From: Euborellia annulipes
Lineage: Eukaryota > Arthropoda > Insecta > Dermaptera > Anisolabididae
Direction of reading: 5' to 3'
Assembly: GCA_023213315.1 (NCBI GenBank)
Contig: JAKCPI010003258.1
Coordinates: 49,725-113,724, forward strand
DNA: 64,000 bases
Within the stretch, counting starts at the first letter, position 1; each line of letters opens with the position of its first letter. The notes under the pieces were generated by a model. It searched no databases. It worked only from the letters and a program-made list of their open reading frames with translations, and was not told the DNA's origin. This document shows, in pieces, positions 53,806 to 62,837 of this stretch. The position numbers and the translations under genes are program-made.

Positions 53806-53837
53806 ATCTAATATATTGGCGCATTATCTCGACACAA

Positions 53838-53917
53838 AAAATCTGGTGTGACAAGCACTTTTACCAAAGGTAAAGAGAAAGTTGTGTGCTGGGCGACCAG
53901 TCACACCAGATTTTTTA
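53838..53917. repeat. Hairpin element (TCTGGTGTGA family)
   Basis: AAAAAATCTGGTGTGACAAG at left and CAGTCACACCAGATTTTTT at right, with a shortened stem (TTACCAAAGGTAA centre). Confidence 0.75.
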
Positions 53918-54004
53918 TCATTGGCTGTATCTTCTTTTTTTATTAATCCAATTCTACAATTCCAACAGCCACAACTTTAAAACTTTTTTTTTTTTTTTTG
54001 ATAA

Positions 54005-54250
54005 AAAACATTCACACTTTTTTCTCATTCACACACACATTCACGCAGTCTTTTCGGCAACTTTGGCCATTTAAGACTTGGACGATAACCGTTATTTAAG
54101 AATTTATCTATTATTGGGGTCCAGGCATTCTAATTTAAGCCATTTGATATCCAAATGGCTTAAATAAAATCATCGGACTGCCTGGAGTCCGAACCCGCGA
54201 CGTTTGGTATATGAGGTTGGCACGCTAACCTCTACACCAAGCCCCGAGGG
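54005..54250 (-). repeat. SINE family A, near full length, minus strand
   Basis: Tail ACATTCACACTTTTTTCTCA at left, shared motif complement TCTTTTCGGCAACTTTGGCC, palindrome, B-box complement GGAGTCCGAACCCGCG, head ending CCAAGCCCCGAGGGC. Confidence 0.85.
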
Positions 54251-54618
54251 CTTTAAAACTTGATTTTTATAAATTTATTTTTAATTATAAATTATAAACA
54301 ATTGTTATAAATATTAAAAGTGGGTATTGTATTAAGAGTGTGGACTACTGCAGCTAGTAGCAGTAGGCTATTGGGGTCCAGGCATTCTTATTTAAGCCAT
54401 TTGGTATCCAAAGTTGCCCAGCTACTGCAGCTAGTAGGCCTATACTAGGGTTTGGACACCGGTGGAAACCGAAACCGGTATACCGGTTTTTTGGCTAATT
54501 TTCAAAACCGAGAAACCGAGTTTTTCCCGAAAAACCGAATTCGGTTTTTTTTTTTTTAAATTTTTTCTTCAGTAATACTTTTATTCAAATATATATATAA
54601 TAAATAATATATAAATTA

Positions 54619-54810
54619 GCCCGTGACCCTTGGCTCAGAGAGAAGACATTAGCTTCAAGTGGCTTGGTGTTTCGGGTTCGCTTCCCATCCCAAGCGAGAA
54701 AAATTTATTTCATTTGAATTGGCTCTCTCAATCATTTAAAATAATTAAGATGGAGTCTAAATGGCCTTACAATTGTTAGATGCCGAAAAAGACTTTAAAC
54801 AAATTTAAAA
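54619..54810 (+). repeat. SINE family B, near full length
   Basis: GCCCGTGACCCTTGGCTCAG (A-box region), GGGTTCGCTTCCC (B box), AAAAATTTATTTCATTTG, then CTAAATGGCC and GATGCCGAAAAAGAC, poly-A. Confidence 0.75.
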
Positions 54811-54862
54811 AAAAATTATAAATTATTTATATTTTTTCCCCTTTCTTCCAATACTTAAACAA

Positions 54863-55085
54863 TCTATATATAATAATAGCGGAGTGTCTGTCTGTCTGTC
54901 TCGCTCTATTTGACCAACTTTCCGTTGGAATGACGAAATTTTTTCAGTTTTATAGAGGAAGTTATGGAAAGTTCAGAAAAAATACTCGAGTCCCGAAATT
55001 CCTAAAATTTTTTGAGTTATTAATTCCTAAAATTACGATTCCTCCCATAGGAAATGTATAGAGAAATATTTATGTATTTTTTGTT
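54863..55085 (+). mobile_element. Helitron 5' fragment
   Basis: TCTATATATAATAATAGCGG after host A, GTCTGTCTGTCTCGCTC, continuing to GAGAAATATTTATGTATT where it is truncated. No CTAG end. Confidence 0.75.
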
Positions 55086-55226
55086 TCCAAAATGGTGGTG
55101 CGATCTAAATAGATTCAGATGTTGAAAAAACCCGGTTTAAAACCGGTTTACCGGTTTTCCGCTTTTGTAAAAACCGAAAAACCGGTTTTCAAAATTCTCC
55201 GGTTTTTTCCAAACCCTAGCCTATAC

Positions 55227-55794
55227 CACTGGCTTCAGGTTTCTTATCACAAACTCTAATCATTTGTTACTTGGCAGCATTTCTTCACCTTTCTATTAAT
55301 TCATTTAATCACCAATTTGAGTTCGAAAGAAAAGCAATAAATTGTTTCATATCAAATATCTTATCATTGATTAAAAAAAAAAAAGAATTTTTATTTAAAC
55401 TATGACACAGCAAGAAGAAGGGGGGGGGGGGAGAATTTAATTGAATTAAAATGAACCTTATATAAGATAATAATCTCTATTGATTTAGTATGCAGGCAGG
55501 CGCGCATATGGCTTGTTTGTTTTAGAGGGGGATCACAAAACGAGCAAGGAGCCTGTTCCAGATGATAATGGATGTGCCTATGGTCAAGCTTTCTCATAAC
55601 ACCTCACCTCCGCTTGTCCAATTAACCTCAAAAGAGCCTCTGTCTTTTAGAGTCGGCTAGAGATTAACGATCTAATTATTTGATATTTGTCGAATTTTAT
55701 CGCTTTCCGTAATTATTATTAAATTTATAGAAATTTTTTTTTTTTATTATTTTAAAGTGAAGTGGCTGTTGTATGTTAAGTAAAGATGTGCTTC
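55227..55794. other. Non-coding stretch
   Basis: Poly-G at about 55421-55431; otherwise no recognisable feature. Confidence 0.45.
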
Positions 55795-55851
55795 TTGTAG
55801 TAAGGAAGAAAGAAAAGAGCGATTGCAGCTAATTTTATTTCGTTTATTAAT

Positions 55852-55904
55852 CGCTTCAAGCCGACGTTTCGGCCAGATATACGACCATCATCAGGCCTGA
55901 AGCG
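55852..55904 (-). ncRNA. Hammerhead-ribozyme-like motif
   Basis: Minus strand: CGCTTCAGGC, CTGATGA (55888-55894), T, hairpin GGTC ... GGCC-side, GAAACGTC, GGCTTGAAGCG. Stem I pairs over most of its length with one mismatch or bulge. Confidence 0.6.
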
Positions 55905-56035
55905 TGTCAACAAAATTCCTCAAAATGTCGAATGGCACAATTGAGTAAAATATTTTTTGCCATTTTATAAGGACCAACAGGCTATGCGAGTCAAGGTTAG
56001 ATTGTGCCATTCGATATTTTGAGAAATTTGTTGAC

Positions 56036-56089
56036 ACGCTTCAGCCCTGATGATGGTCGTATATCTGACCGAAACGTCGGCTGAAGCGT
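56036..56089 (+). ncRNA. Hammerhead-ribozyme-like motif, perfect 11-bp stem I
   Basis: ACGCTTCAGCC (56036-56046), CTGATGA (56047-56053), T, GGTC (56055-56058), loop, GACC (56067-56070), GAAA (56071-56074), CGTC (56075-56078), GGCTGAAGCGT (56079-56089). The first and last blocks are exact reverse complements. GUC precedes stem I as in a hammerhead cleavage site, and ACGU at the top is self-complementary, allowing stem III only in a dimer. Confidence 0.7.
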
Positions 56090-56179
56090 TAATAAACGAA
56101 ATAAAATTAGCTGCAATCGCTCTTTTCTTTCTTCCTTACTACAAGATCTACTCAGCTATCCGCCTCACTTTAAAATGTG

Positions 56180-56460
56180 CTTCTTTTAGTCGACGTTTCG
56201 GATATTTCGTTTTCGCTTTATTTCATACACTTGGCGACGTTTCGGCCTTTATCAGGACAATGTGCTGTTTGCCTCGAGCTTAGAGGGGCTCTTGGCAACT
56301 CCTCACGTAGGGCCTATTGTTGGTCTGATTGAACCAGAAGTCATGAAATCTGATGAATGTTCGCACCACACAATAGCCTCTAAGATCGAGGCAAACAGCA
56401 TATTGTCCTGATGAAGGCCGGAATTTCGGCCGAAACGTCGACAATTGTATGAAATAAAGC
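56180..56460. mobile_element. Foldback with one complete hammerhead-like motif
   Basis: ACAATGTGCTGTTTGCCTCG at left and CGAGGCAAACAGCATATTGT at right are inverse. The right arm holds the 56402 motif; in the left arm (minus) stem II is deleted, CTGATAA running straight into GGCC and GAAAC. Confidence 0.8.
56402..56445 (+). ncRNA. Hammerhead-ribozyme-like motif
   Basis: ATTGTC, CTGATGA (56408-56414), A, GGCCG (56416-56420), loop, CGGCC (56427-56431), GAAA, CGTC (56436-56439), GACAAT. Stem I (6 bp) and stem II (5 bp) are perfect. Confidence 0.7.
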
Positions 56461-57235
56461 AGAAGAAAAGAAATATATTTTTTCTTTATTGCTTTCAGCT
56501 GCTTTGATCTCCTAACTACTCATTATATTATCTGTAACAGTCAAAAGTATCCATTTTTAGAGTTGTGACAGAGAGATTTCTCTCAAAGCTTAGAGACATT
56601 AGAGCAAGCGGCTTATTTAGTTGCGTCCAACACATAAATCACATAATAAAACCTTACACATAATAAATTTTCATCATTTAATTATAATATTTTTATTTAA
56701 TTATCATTAACATCATATACTTTTAGATACCCATTAAAAGGCACCTGCTCTCTCTAAACTTTATGGCTTCTCTCACCGATAGGGTGCACTACTAGAGTGA
56801 ATTCTTTTGGCTGTTCACAGATCAGGGGGCCGATGCCCCCCTCCCCCGAAATTTCCTAAATGCATATACATATATAGGAATATAGAGCCAATAATGGGTC
56901 TCGCCCCCCCCCGAAATGTTTGCGCGGCCCCGTAGCGCGAAAATGTAGGCTCCACAAACGGCACATGAAGAAAATTTTGGTTCCACGGATGGTCGCGGGT
57001 GGCAAAAATTTAGCGTCTCTAAAAAAAAAAGGTAAAATATTTTTTCGGACGGGAAAAAATTTTGGTCCCGCGAAAAAAGATTTTTCGCAGAAAATTTTTG
57101 AGATCAGGCCCCCCCCCCCCCCGAAAAAAATTTCTATATGCGCCCCTGTTACAGATAATACATTGAGCCACAGCTTCTGTAATAAATATTTTATATCTCA
57201 CAAGATAATATCTACGTGTATTTCATAACAACCTT
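56461..57235. repeat. Non-coding with homopolymer-rich MITE-like segment
   Basis: 56820-57150 has CCCCCC runs, repeated GGCCCCGTAGCGCGAAAAT-like blocks and end ATTTCTATATGCGCCCCTG, as at 15640-15865. It is a probable hAT-type MITE; I could not confirm a target duplication. Confidence 0.45.
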
Positions 57236-57300
57236 CGGCCCCGAAGAAGGACGCGATAGGCGTCCGAAACATCGACCAATCAAAGAAATTAAAAAAATAA
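57236..57300 (+). ncRNA. Degraded hammerhead-like motif
   Basis: CCGAAGA, hairpin GGACGC/GCGTCC (perfect 6 bp), GAAACATC, GACC. The second core base is changed (U to C), so it is likely inactive. No matching inverse arm nearby. Confidence 0.4.
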
Positions 57301-58400
57301 ATTTTTTATTCTCCATGTTTTATTTATTGTATTTTCATCACAAGACAAATTAAGAGTCAATAGTTCACTTTCTAACCAGAGCGGTAAAAATATTGGCCAA
57401 CAATAAAAAACTAGCTTCGCAATAGACTTTGCATCCAGCCAGGGGCATTTCGACCCCACTGGTCTAAATTAAATGACAAATCACTTCACTAAGTAAAATT
57501 TCAACACAATAAAAGTTTTAACGTGACCGTTGAATGGTATCAACAGTGGAGAAAGCCTACTTTTTTTAGGCAGTGTTGAATGAAAAACACAATTTCAATG
57601 AAAAGGCTCTTCTCCATCAGAAGTTTAACTAAAATATAAAACAAATGTAAATGTTGATATTTTAACTAATTTTATAAAAAAGTTTAATCTCTCGAGTCAT
57701 CTTGATAAAAATCAAAACGTTGTTTTATGCCTCCAGTGTCTTCGAAATATAATGTCAAAAAATAAAACTCAATTGTGTTTTTCATTCAAACTTGAATAGC
57801 CGTTCTACATTTGAATTTGCCATCTCGGCGTCACTCTACTGATATCTACAGTTTGTAACCAACTATTAAGGTTGCCTTGTGTTCAATAAAGGTGGAAAAA
57901 CGCTAAACGCTTTCAAGTAACCACAGAGAGTGAGAGATCAAGGGTCAATGGTGAAGCCTCGGGTACATAAAAGAACAAAAAAGTTTTTTCTGACTGCTAA
58001 CTCAAAACAACAACAAAAGTTACTGTAATACGTTGACAACGCCAGTTTATTTTAATGGGTGCATCATTCACCCTCTATCTTATTTCTAGAAATAAACACT
58101 CAAGAAGAGAAGCGAAGAGGCAACTTAAAATAAACAAGGTGAATAGAGTAGAGGAAGAATCAACCTAAAGAAAGGATTAAAAAAAAAAGAACTAATCACC
58201 TTTTCTTTCAAGAATAAAAATAACAAAAATCTGGTGCGCACAGCACACAACTTTCGATTACCGGAGGTAAGAGAATGAATCATTCTAATCGAGAGATTTG
58301 CTTTAACATCATCTTGTATCGAAACAAAGCATACTTGCTATATATAATTATACATTGTAATCTATATGTTTAAAATATCACAACAAATGACACCTTATTG
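57301..58400. other. Non-coding stretch
   Basis: No gene. Contains ACTAGCTTCGCAATAGACTT near 57410 (possible Helitron 3' end), a half hairpin at about 58229-58275 (ATCTGGTGCGCACAGCACAC), and a short frame starting at 57948 discussed under rejected items. Confidence 0.45.
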
Positions 58401-58414
58401 TTATAATTGACACA

Positions 58415-58464
58415 TGCTCAGTCCTGAGGAAGGGGGCGATTAGCACCCGAAACGTCGACGAGCA
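58415..58464 (+). ncRNA. Hammerhead-ribozyme-like motif, solitary
   Basis: TGCTCAGTC, CTGAGGA (58424-58430), A, GGG/CCC-closed hairpin, GAAA (58449-58452), CGTC (58453-58456), GACGAGCA. Stem I forms with one bulged A. No inverse arm nearby; GGGCAGCCTACC at about 58496 marks the family end. Confidence 0.6.
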
Positions 58465-59084
58465 GATTGAAATAAAATTGTTTTATTTCTAATCCGGGCA
58501 GCCTACCCAGCATCAATAATATACACAATCTCCAGGAGGGATGATTCGTTTGGAAAATTGGTTTTCCGGGACGTACAGTGGGCGCCACAAATGCCTGATC
58601 TGCTCGAGAGTCGAGTCTTGAGCTTAGTCAACCAAACCAATATTTTTTAAAATAAATAAATCATCTTTTTTTAATGCAACTGAAGAAGACAAGCTACTTT
58701 TAAGATAACACTTCATAAAGCTAAGCATTTTGAATGGCTAAGCCAGTGATTTCCAACCTGGGGGCGATCGCCATCAAGTGGGCGATTTGGTTATCAGGGG
58801 GGCAATAAATAAGTGGGGGGGGGGGGCGAAGAGTATTCAAAGAGGGAAAAATTAGTAGAGTTTACTAAAATTAAAAAAAAAAAACAAAAATCAAAGAGAA
58901 AAATCTCTTATTTAAAAGATGGCCAGTATAAAAGAGGACAAAATAATAAAAAAGTCTGAAGATAATTCCATCTAGAATCGAAACGTCACTTTTGTTTTCA
59001 TTAAATTAAGATTGACCGTTGAAAAAAGATCCATTTTTGTTATTTTCTTCATAAAAATAAAATTATTATAATATGAGGATGTGG

Positions 59085-59440
59085 CATAAGGTGAAAAATA
59101 AAATAATTTTTTTTGTCGACGTTTCGAGTGCCGATCGCACTCTTCATCAGGACAAAAATGATGTCAAATTGTCGGGTTTGTTGACATGACAGTGTAGCAA
59201 CGTTTTTGCCAATTTATATTTACTTGAAAACTCTCTTTACTGTTCCGAGAACCAGTAAAGGGTTTTCAAGTAAATATAAAAAATAATTGGTAAAAACGTT
59301 GCTACACTGCCATGTCAACAAACCCGACAATTTGACATCATTTTTGTCCTGATGAAGAGTGCGATCGGCACTCGAAAACGTGGACAAAAAAAATAAAAAA
59401 ATTTTTATTTTATTTTTCACCTTGGCTGCCCTTATGCCAC
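59085..59440. mobile_element. Foldback with two hammerhead-like motifs, copy 2
   Basis: Same family as 7640-7925. Outer AAGGTGAAAAATAAAAT and complement; inner ACAGTGTAGCAACGTTTTT and complement. The minus motif is intact, the plus motif has an extra A and GUG in place of GUC. Confidence 0.9.
59107..59159 (-). ncRNA. Hammerhead-ribozyme-like motif
   Basis: Minus strand: ATTTTTGTC (59159-59151), CTGATGA (59150-59144), A, GAGTGC/GCACTC hairpin (6 bp), GAAA (59125-59122), CGTC (59121-59118), GACAAAAAAAT. Stem I ATTTTTGTC / GACAAAAAT is perfect. Confidence 0.7.
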
Positions 59441-59610
59441 GTCCTCATATCATAATATCCAGCCATCAAGAAAATGAAATGGGGGCGGTAGGTGTTAATC
59501 AACCTCCAGAAAGGGGGCGATAGGCTACAAAAGGTTGGGAACCACTGGGCTAAGCTCAAAGCGACACTTTCGAGCAGATCAAGCACTTGTGGCACCCACT
59601 GTACATGTTA

Positions 59611-60193
59611 ACAAATAGAATATGCAATTGCATAGGAATCCAGGCTTTATTTATTACCGTCCCGGCCTCTGAGTGATGCATTCTTTGAAAGGGGTAGTGG
59701 ATGGATCATTGGGTAGCCATTCCTCCTTTAGCTCTTAACACCTCCAACAGGTGGGGGAAATGTAAACAAATATTACTTTCATTCATTCATTCTGTTACGT
59801 ATATTAACAGTAATTTGTGTTTTTGTTAATTCATATATGATTCTTGTTATTAAAAGCCCACCTGCGCTGTTACACGAACCGAAACACCTTAATTGCATCT
59901 TCATATTTTTTTGTAATAATAATTTCTAACAATTTTAAACGGTGCAATTTAAAAAAAATTCAAACTGTTCTTTCCTATCTCTATCGCAATTTGAAATAAA
60001 TATTTTAAAAAAATAACTGGATTTCAACTCTAATCTTATATAATTAATAATATGGTAAGTAACCAAAAAATGTTTTTATTTATTCGAGTCGGTTCTAGAG
60101 TGGCCACTTCAGGTTAATTTTAATTTTTTTTTTTTTTAATTTTTTATCCCACTTTCTTGGTGTGCCTGATACCTAAAACGAGCAACCTTTGAC
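59611..60193. other. Non-coding stretch
   Basis: 59640-59790 shares CCCGGCCTCTGAG, GATGCATTCTTTGAA and a GGGGGAAATGTAAACAAATA segment with the retroposon at 25980. No gene recognised otherwise. Confidence 0.45.
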
Positions 60194-60264
60194 CTGGCAG
60201 CATCCGGTGACAGATAAACTTGATTTCAATTTCACGACACCTTTTAATTTCATCATCCCGCTCT
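60194..60264 (-). CDS. Exon of an unrecognised gene (second of two)
   Basis: Acceptor TTTCTTTAG (ending 60265). The first base completes Ala with the previous exon, then 23 codons read ERDDEIKRCREIEIKFICHR and MLP, with one base left before GTCAAA (GT at 60193-60192). The sequence is charged and helical-looking. If the donor is not used the frame continues QRLLVLGIRHTKKVG to a stop at 60144, which would make it a last exon. The phase agrees exactly with the exon at 62563, which is the main reason to believe both. I do not recognise the family. Confidence 0.45.
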
Positions 60265-60997
60265 CTAAAGAAAAATTTATTCAAGATTTTTGTTTCATCT
60301 AAGCGATAATTAATAAATAAAAGAAATTCAAACTTTTTCTCTTCTCCTAATAATGTTATAAACAAAAACAGTGATTGTGCTAGCTACCTAAACAACAACA
60401 AAACGTATGCACATAAATTTCGAAAAATTAATAAAAAAACGAAAAGATTTTTTGGCATTTGAGGCCATTTGGACGTCGTAATTTGTGTATATATTATTAA
60501 CGATATTATTTGATCCAAATTGATACCGACTGGTGATTGTTTTTTCATTTAAGGCCTTTAATCGGCATCTGAGGCCATTTAGACTAGGGTTGGTAGTTTC
60601 GGAGGCTGAATCGATTTTCGATTCGTCGATTTTAAAATCGAAAAAAAAATTGAAAAAAAAATCGATTTTTGTCATAAAAAAAATAGATTTTTAATCGATT
60701 TTCGATTTTTTACAAAAAATTTTCGTTGGGCCCATAAGTTGATTTTAAAGTTCTGCTTAGGATTTTCTAGCGGTTTGTGGAACAGGAAAAATAGAACGTT
60801 GCATTACTGATGCCTAAATCAATTTATTCAGTCTTTATAACTTCTTTAAAGACTAACACATACAGTCTTTGTATATGTTAGGCGTATCATATACATGTAC
60901 AACATATACAAAATAACTTATTTAGTCTTTATAACTTGTAAGTTTTAACAAACCCAGAGAACCAAACATCAGCTTCTATATTTCTTTTTTTTTTTAA

Positions 60998-61285
60998 TCT
61001 GGTGGTCGCACAACACACAACTTTCTCTTCTCTTCAGAGAAAGAGAAAGTTGTGTTCTGTGCTTGTCACGCCAGATTTTTCGTGTCGACATATATTTAGA
61101 TTCAGACAGTAAGCTTACGGTACATTTGAATTCAACATTAAAATTTAAAAACATGGGGAAATATTAATATTTTGTTACCATTGCAACCAATTCTCTATCT
61201 GGAGAATATACATTTTAAAGAGCACCTAAAAATTAATTGATTTTTGAATTTTAAACAAAATCGTTAGACCGAATTTTGAGAAAAT
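60998..61285 (+). mobile_element. Hairpin-headed element, 3'-truncated
   Basis: Hairpin AATCTGGTGGTCGCACAACA ... TGCTTGTCACGCCAGATT (60998-61078), then GTGTCGACATATATTTAG, ACAGTAAGCTTACGGTAC and AGCACCTAAAAATTAATTG; it stops where the next copy begins. Confidence 0.65.
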
Positions 61286-61293
61286 CGGAAAAA

Positions 61294-61953
61294 AAATCTG
61301 GTGTGACTGGCGCACAGCACACAACTTTCTCTTACCTTCGGTAATCGAAAGTTGTGTACTGTGCTTGTCACACCAGATTTTTGTGTCGACATGTATTTAG
61401 TTCCCGGCAGTAGGGAATATTTGAATTCAAGATGTAAAATTTATAGGTATGGGAAAATATTTATATTTTGTTACCATGACAACCATTTCTCCTATCTTTC
61501 CTATGAAGCACAAGAGTAAAGTGTGCTTCAAACAATTTTGAGGGCAAAACGAGAATATACATTTGAAAGAGCATCTAAAAAATAATTGATTTTTGAATTT
61601 TAATCAAAATCGTTAGAGCGAATTTTGAGAAAATCGAAAAAAACTGAAAAAGTACATCAGTAAAGTACTAGTACTCTTTGGCCGATTTTGATTAAAAGCT
61701 TATTTTCATGGTCCAGGAGGGTGTTTAACTTAAATATAAAATCTCAGCCTCCTAGCTCAATTCCTTCATGCTTAAAATTGAACACACACACGCACCCACC
61801 CACAGACAGACCATGTCGCGAAAACCACTTTTTTGGACTCAGGAGACCTCAAAACGTGTATATCTATCAAAATCTGGACATCGAATTTTTGACATGAATC
61901 CAATACTTTCTCTCTATAGCTTATATATTCATATATAGGTAAGGGAAAGTAAA
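61294..61953 (+). mobile_element. Hairpin-headed element with microsatellite, copy 3
   Basis: Full length, same order as 44888-45551: head hairpin, GTTCCCGGCAGTAGGG, AAGTACTAGTACTCTTTGGC, ACACACACGCACCCACC, CATGTCGCGAAAACCACTT and AGGTAAGGGAAAGTAAAA. It lies tandemly after the truncated copy. Confidence 0.7.
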
Positions 61954-62562
61954 ATAGGTCTTCTTTGATTCAAAACATACGTAAAATAATACGACTTTGA
62001 TAAGAAATAATCAATAAAATTTCCTAAGAGGTTAAGGACTATTTTTATTATTCAAATATTGATTGAAAATAACCTTAATTCAATAGTCTAGATAAGAGAG
62101 AAGTACGCGAGCTGACCCATATAACGTATTGACGTTAGATTATATAAAAAATACTTCTTTATTAATTCAATGGAATCAAAGGGCGGAATCGTTAACTCAT
62201 CACAATTGGCAAACAATTTTATACTATGCAAAAAGAGCCTATAATAAGTCGTGATGAAATAGAGTCGTTATTTTGTAGCCGTGATTCGAAAATCAAAAAA
62301 ATCCACAAAATGATTGCTTCATCTAGAGTCAAGTAACCGACCCGAATTAGCCTTCTATTGAAGAAACCAGCTTCATCATTTTATTATTATATTTAACAAT
62401 GAAAAAAGAATATTTCTTTTCTACTTGTTTTAATAATAAAATGATGAGATGCGGTTTATTTTATAATAAATCAAGTTGGGCCAGCTACTTGACCATGGAT
62501 GAAGAAACTGGCCTTCATTGTAATATAGAATGGGCAAATGAAAATAAAAAGCAATTACTCAC

Positions 62563-62629
62563 GCAATGTCAAATAGGGGCTCTGCCTTTTGGTATTTTGT
62601 TATAACGTTAGAACTGGGAAGTCTCTTAC
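62563..62629 (-). CDS. Exon of an unrecognised gene (first of two seen)
   Basis: A strong pyrimidine tract and TTTCAG (ending 62630) are followed by 67 nt: two bases, then KRLPSSNVITKYQKAEPLFD and I, then two bases before a good GTGAGT donor (GT at 62562-62561). Reading into the exon at 60264 gives an in-frame Ala and LFDIAERDDEIKRC across the junction. A caveat is that CAG/GTAAGA at its start also resembles a donor, so an exon on the other side is conceivable. It starts with two bases of a codon, so an upstream exon must exist, probably outside the window or unrecognised. Confidence 0.45.
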
Positions 62630-62837
62630 CTGAAACAAGAGAAAAGAAATTTATTAAATAACATTATATGTATTTTAGTTCAATGCGTAAAAAACCAATG
62701 TTTGCATGCAAGTCACACTGGCGCCAATAAAAAACTAGCATACAATTTTGACACACAAACATTTTTGCAAAATTATCTATTAAAATATAAGCTGTGAAAA
62801 AAATCTTAAATGCATTATATTTAAAAATTTAAAAAAA
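62630..62837. other. Non-coding stretch
   Basis: AT-rich; nothing recognised beyond the pyrimidine tract at 62631-62650 (minus). Confidence 0.45.

Larger units (their letters stand above)
54446..55218. mobile_element. hAT-type element, 8-bp duplication GCCTATAC
   Basis: Ends TAGGGTTTGGACACCGG and TTTTTTCCAAACCCTA; direct repeats GCCTATAC at 54438-54445 and 55219-55226. Subterminal regions are packed with AAACCGG/CCGGTTT repeats. Nested inside: SINE 54619-54810 and Helitron 5' fragment 54863-55085. Confidence 0.9.
55826..56125. mobile_element. Foldback with two complete opposed hammerhead-like motifs
   Basis: Outer TTGCAGCTAATTTTATTTCG and CGAAATAAAATTAGCTGCAA; inner AATTGTGCCATTCGA-type arms about TGCGAGTC. 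Each arm contains a full module (minus 55852-55904, plus 56036-56089). The arms have diverged by a few percent. Confidence 0.9.
58744..59547. mobile_element. hAT-type element, 8-bp duplication GGCTAAGC
   Basis: Ends CAGTGATTTCCAACCTGGGG and AAAAGGTTGGGAACCACTG; direct repeats GGCTAAGC at 58736-58743 and 59548-59555. GGGCGATCG and CGATAGG subterminal repeats. It carries the foldback at 59085-59440. Confidence 0.9.
58570..59610. mobile_element. Foldback (GCTCGAGAGT family), copy 2, opened by a hAT element
   Basis: GTACAGTGGGCGCCACAAAT, TGATCTGCTCGAGAG and AGCTTAGTC at left; GCTAAGCTCAAAG, CGAGCAGATCAAGCACTTGT and GGCACCCACTGTAC at right. The interior is the hAT-type element at 58744-59547. Confidence 0.8.
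60265..62562 (-). other. Probable intron of the unrecognised gene
   Basis: About 2.3 kb between GTGAGT (62562) and TTTCTTTAG (60265). It holds a SINE family B 3' fragment near 60545-60590, a CGATTTTCGAT-rich stretch (60610-60700) resembling the hAT-like ends at 27534, and two hairpin-headed elements. Confidence 0.4.

Noticed and set aside
57948..58030. Frame starting MVKPRVHKRTKKF, reminiscent of the start of ribosomal protein L32
   Set aside because: The resemblance covers only about a dozen basic residues, then stops; no splice donor at the right place and no further L32-like exon. Probably chance.
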